18,251 nucleotides of DNA, taken from assembly GCA_005223375.1 (NCBI GenBank), contig RXOD01004791.1, forward strand, positions 1 to 18,251, read 5' to 3'. The notes under the pieces are model-generated. The model ran no database searches. It was not told the DNA's origin and worked only from the letters and a program-made list of their open reading frames with translations. The position numbers were made by a program, and so were the translations under genes. Of this stretch, positions 1 to 7,676 are shown one piece after another; the stretch's first letter is position 1; each line of letters opens with the position of its first letter. This DNA is from Amoebophrya sp. AT5.2. Its lineage: Eukaryota > Sar > Dinophyceae > Syndiniales > Amoebophryaceae.

Positions 1-3000
1 CAGCGATCGAGTTTTGGCGCCAGCCCTCTTGGCCCGACCGAGCCGCCACCGGAGCCGGTGCCGCCCGACGAAGCTTCGGGGCGGCGGCGGTGGCTTCGGT
101 TGCGGCAATGGGAGCGCATCATGCTGCTGTACATGCTGCACGAATCCGGCTCGCAAAACAATGTCGTGGAACAGAAAGTGGAGTACGAAGCCGCGGTCGC
201 ACATCTGGTCAAGTACCAACGGAAGACGCTCCATCGCTTCCGACGCGAACTGGAATCCCAGGACTGCACCATTCTGCAAACCCCCCGCCAGCTGCACTGC
301 TTCTCTTCGCCGCAGGAAGCCGAGATTCCGCTGTGGTCACCGGAGCGGCTCACCGTGCTGCCGAGCGCGGATGGAATGCAAAAGCAGACGAGGAGCGTCG
401 GGCTGCGGGAGCGCGCGGGAAGCGTGCAGCCACTAGTCTGCACACGTATCATGTGTTGGAACATCGACCGGCGGATTTACGACGACTCCCTCACCCAGCT
501 GCAGGTGCAGCGCTATCTGCCCGGCTACGCGCAGCTCGAGCGCGGGCGCCAGGAGCTGGTTGAAAAGCTCTTTGGAACTCTTTCCTCGACGTTTCTGCAA
601 AACTCGGAGTCCACGGCGAGCTACGACTTCTTGGGCGGGCCACTCGAAAATGCCGGCAGTGGCGGGACGGCCGCGCCGCGGAATCTTCCGAGTGACGCGG
701 CTGGTTTGATCGCTGCGAAGAACCTACACCGACTGCGGGGGAGAAATTTGGAATTGCAGGTACCCGAGCTGGACTCGGGCATCCTGTGGATGCAGCGGGC
801 CAAGTCCGAAGTGGACCGCGAAAAAAAGCGCGTCGCGCACGACTGGCACGAGTTGAACCTTGCGTATGAGTCGTTCGCCAGCGGCGATAAGCACCGTCGC
901 GGCATCGTGTTGTCATTTCAGCCGAAGGAGCTCGTCGAAGCGGGCGGCCCCAGTTTTTCTTCGTCCGCTTCCGCTTCCAAGCAGAGAGAAGAGGAAGATG
1001 ACGAGAAAACGAAGCAGCTCCACGGCGGCGCGGGACCCAGAAGAGGTCTTGGCGAGGCTGTCGTGGACGAGTGTGGTAGAACGGGGCTAACTTGGCTGCG
1101 GCACACTTCTATGTTCAGTTTCCAGCAGCTGCAGGTGGAGCGACCGTCCGTGATTTTGCGCGAAGCTATCCCCGCAGAGATGCTGTTGCGCGATCAGATG
1201 CGCGTGATTCTGTTTCTGCGGTTCACCTGCGACGGCGAGACGTTCCGCGAGGAGTGGCCGCTGAAAATTTTTCCGCTGAATCGGGCAATGCCTAGGCTGC
1301 CGGGCGGCACCGGCACGCCGCGTAGCGATCAGCAGGGGGCGCTGGAAGAAGGTGACGAGGGCGACGCGTGGGGAAAACATGGCGAATCGGCGGTGCCGGA
1401 CCTCGCGGTCCTGGACGAAATTCACCAGCGTCCCTGGGTGTATCCATCGGAAAATAACCCGCTGCCGTCGTCCAGACGCGACGGTGAGGGGGTCCCGCAC
1501 GCTGAGAATGCCTATCACGACGGAGTCGAGTTAGGGGCTGCGGGTTCGCAGCCGGCGTACAACAGCGAAGGACAGGCGAGCAGCGGATTGGGGGACGGCC
1601 ATTTTTCGGGGAGCGAAAGGCGCGGTGGGGGGGCGGCGGAAGCTCGCAGCACAACGCCGGCGCAACTGCAGCAACGGCGCATGCGAAGCAGGATGCGTGG
1701 CATGCAGGCGTCTGCGTTTCTTTCCCGGGGAGGATTGCACACGGTCAGGTGCGCGGTCGATTTCTTTCCCGGGAACCCGCTCCGCTTCTACACCTTTTCG
1801 GACCGCTCGGAGCGTACGTCACTCACGCACATTCTGGTGCACCGCAACGAAGTGTGGCCGTTGCCCGCCGAGTGGCACGGCGAGTTGCTCCCGAGCTGCG
1901 ACGAATTCACGGTGGCGCGACGGAAGGAAAATCCGTCTGGGAAGTGGACAAAAGTATACCAAGAGGCCATCGACAAGAGCTGCGGGGTCACGCGCAGCCG
2001 GCGCCCCGAGGAGGTGCGCGACCAGGGCGGTGCTGGATACCAACAGGTACCAAGTGGACACCAAATGGAAGAGCGTCCCCCTCCCACGCCACGTGGCCGG
2101 CGTCCGGGCGCTTCGCCCCTGCCGAACGAGGCCGCGCCCGCGGCGTGGGCGCTCGAAAACGCGAACGGCGTACACATGCTCCTGTGCGGTGAAGACTTGG
2201 ATCAGGGCATCCGCGGCCGACACCAAGAAACATCCCCAAGAAGCACTTCCACGACCTCCCAGAATCGTCCGCCGCCGCCGGACGACAGCAACATACCCGT
2301 GGTCCAGGCGGGGGCTCAGGCTGACGAGGAAGGGGGAAGCAGCGACGAAGTGGGCGGTGCGGGCGCGGCGGCGCCGTTGCCGCGGAGCAAGTCGGTCGCG
2401 GAAATGCGCCTTCGGGACGCCCTGATGGGGGCGCAGGGAGAGGACGTGGCAGGTAGGGGGGGTTCCGGAGGCGCTAGTGGACGCGCGACAGAGACAGGCG
2501 GGCTCGATCATCCAAGCAGCCCGACGTCGGAGTCCACGCCGGTAGAAGACGATGACGACATGCTTCTCGGTGGGACAGGGGCGCCACCGGGCGACGGTGT
2601 GGGACGTCGGTTGGCGGCAGGGAGGCCACGGGCCGCAGCGCCGTCTGAAGCGGGGCAGCCCGAAGACGCAATTTCGCCAGAAGACCTGCTTGCGGTACGA
2701 TCAGCGATAGAAGCGGCCGCACCAGATGAAGACGCCGATACGCATCCGGCGAACCTAGATGATGGAAGCAAGGAGGAGGTTGCGCAGTTCTTCGAGGACG
2801 GCGGCGAGGCAGACTACTTCGGCGGTGGAGTGGCCTTTCCGCTTGATGACGCTACGTCCGAAGACATGGATGAGAACTTGTACCTGGAAGATGATTCAGA
2901 AGCTACCGGAAGCGCCGCGCGGACGGGTAACGAGATTCCTGTGGAGGGCTTGGCAGACGTTGCCGGTGAGAGTGCAATTGGAGACGACTACTTCGCGCAC

Positions 3001-6000
3001 CCTTGGCAGGAAGCTGAGGATGAAGAAACAGTCTACAGGCGTGACGAGGATACGGGTTCGCCAACCAGAAGACGGTTAGCAGCGGAAGTAAACACGAATT
3101 CACCTCCTCCGCAGGAGGCAGCCCGGCGCAACAGTCTGAACGGCAGAAGCCATGCCGAGACAACTCGGAGGGAGGATTTCTTCGGCAGTCTGCACGTTTT
3201 CGATCCTATGCCGGGCCGGGGCGCTTGGGTCACTTCTGCCATCAAAGCCTTTTGCAACGGCCACAAGGCGGCCTCCCCTGGGCTCCCTTCGTCGCCCAGT
3301 GGAGCGGTGAACTCGAACCGGTGCTTCGCTTTGACCGTGCAGACGCAGGACCACAACGATACGCCTGAAGTGCGTGCTGAGATGATCCGGGACTGGCGGG
3401 CGTTCGTGCACCTGCAGCAGATCACGAAATTGCGCCACTTCTACAACTTCTACGTCAGCAGGCGCGTGGCCGAACTACAAAGCGCGGCTTCCGCGAAAGC
3501 GGCCGCGGGGGGAGCGGGACAGCAAGAGCCGGCTTCCGCTCGCACGGCCTTTTCCACCAGGTTCGACCCGGAAGTGGATGACGATCAGCACCTGCGCGAG
3601 AAGGTATTCACGTTAGAAGACATGCAGCGGCTGATGCCGGCGCTGCAGCGGGAAAAAGCATCGTCGAAAACCTCCTCGCACCCGGAGGACGACCCGTCGT
3701 CACCGGCCACGGCCGGACCGGCCGCAACCCGCGCGGGGGCACCTTCCGCGCAGCCGGCCGGCGGACCCGGACAAGGCGTGGGAGCTGCTGCGGCTGGTGG
3801 TGCACCCGCGGAGGAGCGCACGCGGGAAAGGTCCGCGCGGGGAATGGTTGGCGGTGGAACCGCTGGCCCAACCCTCGAGCGAGCTGCGCCGCTACCGCCA
3901 AGTGGCGACAGTCCGGGGGTGCCGCAGTCATTTTCGGGAATTCTGTCCGCGGAGGCGATGCGTGATCACGATGCGGTGGTGGAGGGGGCGAGAGGCGGCG
4001 GCGGCGAGGCGGGCCGCGGGGACGACGCCGGACAAGCTCGCGTAAACCCGCTATTGCACCGAGTGGGAACGTGGAGACCCGAGCCTCCGGGCGAGTTCGA
4101 GGATGCAAGCGCTCGCCGCCGGAGGCTCGCGCCACCGTCGCTGCTGCCCGTATCCCGTGTGGCCGGCGACAGCGATCGGCGCTTCAGCGCCGATGGACAC
4201 GATTTACTATCCCATCTGGTTCGCGACAAAAAGCGCCCCACCCCCACCCTGGGCGCGGGCTCCGAGACGAGCAGCCTTTTCGGCGATGGGGACGACTCTC
4301 CCGTGCACCAGAAGGGCCCCGCGTGGTTCGCCACGGACGACTTCTCCACGCCGCGCCTGCCCAGCGACCCCAAGAAGGCCGAAAGACAGCACTTCCGCGA
4401 GCACTGGCTTAACTACCTGAAGGAGTTTCTGGCAAGCGAGTACACTGGAGACGATGCGGAGGACTTTGAGCAGGTCGTAGACGGTAGCGACCCTCTTCCT
4501 CCTGCTTTGCCCGCGGAAGCGAGCCGAGAAGGTTGGTCCCGTACCGTCTCCAGTAGTGGGGACGCAGGCTGGTCCCGCACTGTCTCCAGTAGTGGGTACG
4601 CGGCATCGTTGCCAGGAGCAGCATCCGCGATGGAAGAAGGAGGGGGAGCTTCTTCGGCGGGACACGGTGGTCGCACCAGCGTCGCGGAAACAGGCCAGAC
4701 GAGCGGTCGACAAGGTCCGCTCCCAGGGGGACAGCCCGTTCTGGCTGGCGGCGCAGCGGGAGCGGGGGGCTCGCGCGCGCGTTCGCACGTGCCCTCCTCT
4801 ATCGACGGCAGTGCAATGCACGACACGGAAATTTCCGCAGCACTGGAGCTCGCCGCAGGCGAGGTGTCGCAGGCGAGAACGCTCGACCGGCACGAGACGG
4901 AAGCGAGCGTTGCAAGCAGGGACCCACTGCCGCCGGCTGAAGTGGAGCTGGGCGGTGGAGACGAGCCGAGAGCGAAGCGGGATGTACCGGCACGACCATT
5001 TTCCGAGCCGGGGAAGCGCGAACGCGAAGTGACACGGCCGACCTGGCGCAAGGTGATCGCGGACGCGATGCGACGAACGTTGGAGGACGGACCGGAGGGT
5101 CAAGCTGACCCGCAGAGGACGGGCACGGGGAAAAGTGCGCCGCGGGGCAGCTCGCCGCGGCTGAAGCCGGTGCCCGACCCCAATTGGTGGCGGCACGTCA
5201 CGCTTGAGTACAAGCTGCCGGCCTCCCTGTTGAATGATCCGATGCAAACGTTTTCGAAGTTTATCCAGATTTTCGATTCCATCAACCGGCGCATTTTCCA
5301 CCCGAAGCGCGCGAACCGGCACACGGACGCCATCTCGATGGACTTCACGTTTTCGGACATTCTCCTTGGCGTGTCCTTCGATCATGAGCGCATTGCGCAG
5401 GAGATGCAGCAGGCCGCTGATAGGGAGGGGAATCGCGACGAAGAGTTGTTCGGGGGTGAAGAGTTGTTCGACAACGACGGGATGAAGCGTAGATTCGAGC
5501 GCGCTTTCGGGGGGTCTCCAGCGTATGCTCCGGAGCAGGACGGGGCGCCTCCATCTTCTTCACGGGTGGTGGGCGGGAAACACCCACCGGAAGGTCGTCG
5601 GCACTCCGGCGGGTCGTCCGGTGCGCCTGTCGACGGGGAGGTCACAACCGCAGGCGGAGGGCCGAAGGGTCGACACGGGCAGACGTCCGCCAACTTTCAA
5701 CCCCGCTCCCAGCAGCAGTCCATCGCATCCCCCTCGCGCCCTATCCATTTCTCGCGACGACAGTCCGACCCAGCGGTCAGTTCGCGGCTGGGGGCGGGGG
5801 ACAGCAACAGTAACTCCGCGCGGCCGGCTTTCGCTGACCCCAACTCGCCGGATGCGGCTCGTGCCAGCGCGGCGGAGCTACTCGAGGAGGGCGGCATTTT
5901 ACTCAACACGATGAACGCGGTACCTCGCCCGAGCGGCACCAGCGCCAGCTCCTACGGCGGTTCGCGCAGTCCGAGGTTCCGAGCACGCTTTGTGACGGAC

Positions 6001-6966
6001 GACCGGGTCCTCACCCACAAACTGGTTGCGCAGAACGTGATCCGGCAGTTGCACCAGATCGCGCGCGAGGACAACGTTCGGCTCGAAGTGGATGCGCATC
6101 GGCCGGTACGGAAAGTGGCGACTCGAAAGGTGGTGGCACGTGCCGACCAGGCGGACCACCCGGACTGGCTCCCGCCGGAACGGAGAAGGAAATCAAAATT
6201 TGCCCGTACTGCGTCGAAAGACCGAGAGCGTGGGGCCGCGAAAACCACGACCGCAAGTCCGGGACCACCCCAGCACCGGCGAGGAGAGACCTCGGCTTCG
6301 AGCCAGCAGCAGACCGGGGCCGCGGGACTCCGGACCGCCGCTACTGCTGCGCCTTCGGAGCTGAAGACCGGCGCAAGTAGGCCTTCCGGTGGCCAAAGCC
6401 ATATTAGCCAAGACGGCGAAATAAACAAGAAGCCGCGGGCGGCCTCCGCCCGCGTGGTTGGGCAAGGCGAGTACCACCACGGCCGCGAGGGGATGATCCG
6501 CTATTTCCGCAGCAAGCCGGAGAACCGCATGTTCTGTCGGAGCTTTCTGCTTTTCGCCCGTGAGATTCAAAAGTTTGTGCAGGGTCTGGGCGGCTGGCTG
6601 CAGCTGAACATGATCGTGGACGTGACGCTAATCGGCATCACGGGCCTTTGCCTGCTACTGCAGTACTACCTGGTCGCCTCGCTAGGGCGTCAGAGCATGA
6701 GTTCGGCTCGGCAGAAAGCGGTCCGGGCCCGTCGCGGTGGAAGTCGAGTGAGTAGTACCTTCGGCCGGAACAGACCGGTAACGCTGCGAACGTCGCGAGG
6801 TAGCAGTTGCGATTCGGGGAAAGATGGCGGGGGGTACAACGATGCCTACCAAGGCAGAGCCGGAGGAGGGCGGGGAGCGGTTCGTCGGCGGCCGTTTGCG
6901 CGACAAACGCCGGGCGAGATCAGGGGGAGATCGAATGACGGCCGGAATAGCTTCGGGGGGTGCTGA
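1..6966 (+). CDS. Gene A: giant low-complexity protein with one C-terminal membrane segment, 5' partial
   Basis: The frame is open from base 1 to the TGA at 6964-6966 (2321 residues visible). The first in-frame ATG is at 121, but coding-like sequence precedes it, so the start probably lies outside the window. Folded-looking blocks sit at about residues 25-320 (charged, helical), 370-440, 575-645, 1060-1165, 1440-1490, 1720-1800 and 1990-2070. They are separated by Ala/Gly/Pro/Ser and Asp/Glu-rich linkers, the strongest acidic one at about 840-1040. A hydrophobic segment at about 2203-2227 (from NMIVDVTL) is a single transmembrane candidate, followed by a roughly 95-residue Arg/Gly/Ser-rich tail. 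I do not recognise the family. The block near 1735-1800, with DILLGVSFD and then a membrane segment near the end, faintly recalls the C-terminus of meckelin (TMEM67), but this is weak. Three stretches (2031-2115, 3764-3905 and 6840 to the end) look as good or better one base out of frame. Coding status is secure; function is unknown. Confidence 0.85.
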   Translation, partial: QRSSFGASPLGPTEPPPEPVPPDEASGRRRWLRLRQWERIMLLYMLHESGSQNNVVEQKVEYEAAVAHLVKYQRKTLHRFRRELESQDCTILQTPRQLHCFSSPQEAEIPLWSPERLTVLPSADGMQKQTRSVGLRERAGSVQPLVCTRIMCWNIDRRIYDDSLTQLQVQRYLPGYAQLERGRQELVEKLFGTLSSTFLQNSESTASYDFLGGPLENAGSGGTAAPRNLPSDAAGLIAAKNLHRLRGRNLELQVPELDSGILWMQRAKSEVDREKKRVAHDWHELNLAYESFASGDKHRRGIVLSFQPKELVEAGGPSFSSSASASKQREEEDDEKTKQLHGGAGPRRGLGEAVVDECGRTGLTWLRHTSMFSFQQLQVERPSVILREAIPAEMLLRDQMRVILFLRFTCDGETFREEWPLKIFPLNRAMPRLPGGTGTPRSDQQGALEEGDEGDAWGKHGESAVPDLAVLDEIHQRPWVYPSENNPLPSSRRDGEGVPHAENAYHDGVELGAAGSQPAYNSEGQASSGLGDGHFSGSERRGGGAAEARSTTPAQLQQRRMRSRMRGMQASAFLSRGGLHTVRCAVDFFPGNPLRFYTFSDRSERTSLTHILVHRNEVWPLPAEWHGELLPSCDEFTVARRKENPSGKWTKVYQEAIDKSCGVTRSRRPEEVRDQGGAGYQQVPSGHQMEERPPPTPRGRRPGASPLPNEAAPAAWALENANGVHMLLCGEDLDQGIRGRHQETSPRSTSTTSQNRPPPPDDSNIPVVQAGAQADEEGGSSDEVGGAGAAAPLPRSKSVAEMRLRDALMGAQGEDVAGRGGSGGASGRATETGGLDHPSSPTSESTPVEDDDDMLLGGTGAPPGDGVGRRLAAGRPRAAAPSEAGQPEDAISPEDLLAVRSAIEAAAPDEDADTHPANLDDGSKEEVAQFFEDGGEADYFGGGVAFPLDDATSEDMDENLYLEDDSEATGSAARTGNEIPVEGLADVAGESAIGDDYFAHPWQEAEDEETVYRRDEDTGSPTRRRLAAEVNTNSPPPQEAARRNSLNGRSHAETTRREDFFGSLHVFDPMPGRGAWVTSAIKAFCNGHKAASPGLPSSPSGAVNSNRCFALTVQTQDHNDTPEVRAEMIRDWRAFVHLQQITKLRHFYNFYVSRRVAELQSAASAKAAAGGAGQQEPASARTAFSTRFDPEVDDDQHLREKVFTLEDMQRLMPALQREKASSKTSSHPEDDPSSPATAGPAATRAGAPSAQPAGGPGQGVGAAAAGGAPAEERTRERSARGMVGGGTAGPTLERAAPLPPSGDSPGVPQSFSGILSAEAMRDHDAVVEGARGGGGEAGRGDDAGQARVNPLLHRVGTWRPEPPGEFEDASARRRRLAPPSLLPVSRVAGDSDRRFSADGHDLLSHLVRDKKRPTPTLGAGSETSSLFGDGDDSPVHQKGPAWFATDDFSTPRLPSDPKKAERQHFREHWLNYLKEFLASEYTGDDAEDFEQVVDGSDPLPPALPAEASREGWSRTVSSSGDAGWSRTVSSSGYAASLPGAASAMEEGGGASSAGHGGRTSVAETGQTSGRQGPLPGGQPVLAGGAAGAGGSRARSHVPSSIDGSAMHDTEISAALELAAGEVSQARTLDRHETEASVASRDPLPPAEVELGGGDEPRAKRDVPARPFSEPGKREREVTRPTWRKVIADAMRRTLEDGPEGQADPQRTGTGKSAPRGSSPRLKPVPDPNWWRHVTLEYKLPASLLNDPMQTFSKFIQIFDSINRRIFHPKRANRHTDAISMDFTFSDILLGVSFDHERIAQEMQQAADREGNRDEELFGGEELFDNDGMKRRFERAFGGSPAYAPEQDGAPPSSSRVVGGKHPPEGRRHSGGSSGAPVDGEVTTAGGGPKGRHGQTSANFQPRSQQQSIASPSRPIHFSRRQSDPAVSSRLGAGDSNSNSARPAFADPNSPDAARASAAELLEEGGILLNTMNAVPRPSGTSASSYGGSRSPRFRARFVTDDRVLTHKLVAQNVIRQLHQIAREDNVRLEVDAHRPVRKVATRKVVARADQADHPDWLPPERRRKSKFARTASKDRERGAAKTTTASPGPPQHRRGETSASSQQQTGAAGLRTAATAAPSELKTGASRPSGGQSHISQDGEINKKPRAASARVVGQGEYHHGREGMIRYFRSKPENRMFCRSFLLFAREIQKFVQGLGGWLQLNMIVDVTLIGITGLCLLLQYYLVASLGRQSMSSARQKAVRARRGGSRVSSTFGRNRPVTLRTSRGSSCDSGKDGGGYNDAYQGRAGGGRGAVRRRPFARQTPGEIRGRSNDGRNSFGGC
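4531..4602 (+). repeat. 36-bp tandem repeat coding a 12-residue unit in gene A
   Basis: Two adjacent 36-bp units (4531-4566 and 4567-4602) encode GWSRTVSSSGDA and GWSRTVSSSGYA. They differ by one residue and a few bases. The repeat lies in a Ser/Gly-rich linker of gene A just after a folded-looking, acidic block ending near EDFEQVVDG. It is a simple recent duplication. The Arg-Thr-Val-Ser-Ser-Ser core is a plausible phosphorylated linker, which is inference. Confidence 0.85.
6601..6681 (+). other. Predicted transmembrane segment of gene A
   Basis: The codons give an uninterrupted run of mostly Ile, Leu, Val, Thr and Gly with one Asp near its start, about 25 residues long. It is preceded by a basic and aromatic stretch (RYFRSKPENRMFCRS) and followed by a basic tail. 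This is the only clear membrane-length hydrophobic segment in the visible part of the protein. Topology cannot be assigned because the N-terminus is outside the window. Confidence 0.7.
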
Positions 6967-7676
6967 GCTCGATGTAAAAAGTACGGAGAAAAAGACACAG
7001 ATGAAGAAAGGAGCAGGAGATGTCTTCTGGACTCTTTTTTCGGACCGGCCGTGAAGGATGGCCGGGGCCACTGAAATCATTCAGTGAAAGAGACCATGAC
7101 TACTTCTAGTTCTCGGGGAAGATGCTGTTGCTGCGCACACATAAAATGCAACATCTACCTAAAGCTAAGGACAGGGTCCACATCCACATACTAAGAACAG
7201 AGTACACGCAGACGCAAAGCACTCGACCAGAAGAAGAATGATGGCGGCGACAAAAACTCTATGTCAAAAAGCTGTCACCGGTCTACTGTTTTGTCATCGT
7301 GGTCCTCGTGCATGGGGAGACAGAGGTGTTAGCTGATCTGCACGGAACGGCAAATAAAGCTGAGAGGAAGCGCGTAGTAGAGCTCGTGTTCTAGTACTGG
7401 TTTTGTCGGACCAAGAACCAGCCTAAGACGTTGAGCGAAAGAAAGGAAGAAGTTTCAGTTTGTTGTAGACGTAATTGCTATCATGGCGATTCAATGCAAC
7501 GCACGGGCCATCGGGCATCAGTATGCTCTGGCTCAGCTACGAACAGAAAGAGTTTTGTTGGAGCAAGCAAGAATGTAGCCTCTCCACCTACACAGAACAA
7601 GGAAGTGTGGCTTTCAGATTCATCTGATGTGAAAATGAAGTGATTCTCGGCGAGACGCTTCGGCCCGGCGAATTCT
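6967..7676. other. Spacer between genes A and B
   Basis: There is no convincing gene here. The stretch is AT-richer than the flanking exons and has frequent stops. It begins with two neighbouring hairpins (7045-7086), which suggest the 3' untranslated region of gene A. An AATAAA hexamer at 7353-7358 could be a polyadenylation signal, but one copy in this composition is weak evidence. A short ATG-initiated frame at 7482-7556 (MAIQCNAR..., 24 codons) and a pyrimidine-rich TTTCAG at 7612-7617 could belong to a 5' exon, or to a cis or trans splice acceptor for gene B. No join could be shown. Confidence 0.6.
7045..7086. repeat. Two adjacent perfect hairpins after the gene A stop
   Basis: CCGGCC (7045-7050) pairs with GGCCGG (7060-7065) around a 9-base loop. 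Three bases later CACTGAA (7069-7075) pairs with TTCAGTG (7080-7086) around a 4-base ATCA loop. Both are perfect. They lie about 80-120 bases past the gene A stop, so they are probably in its 3' untranslated region, where they could act in RNA stability or 3' end formation. No function can be read from the sequence. Confidence 0.6.

Noticed and set aside
4207..5385. Long reverse-strand open frame (392 codons)
   Set aside because: It is the antisense shadow of gene A in GC-rich sequence where stops are rare. Its translation is Arg-rich and it lies opposite good + strand coding.
7431..7643. 70-codon open frame upstream of gene B
   Set aside because: It has no ATG at its start, ordinary AT-rich composition, and a stop before gene B with no convincing splice join.
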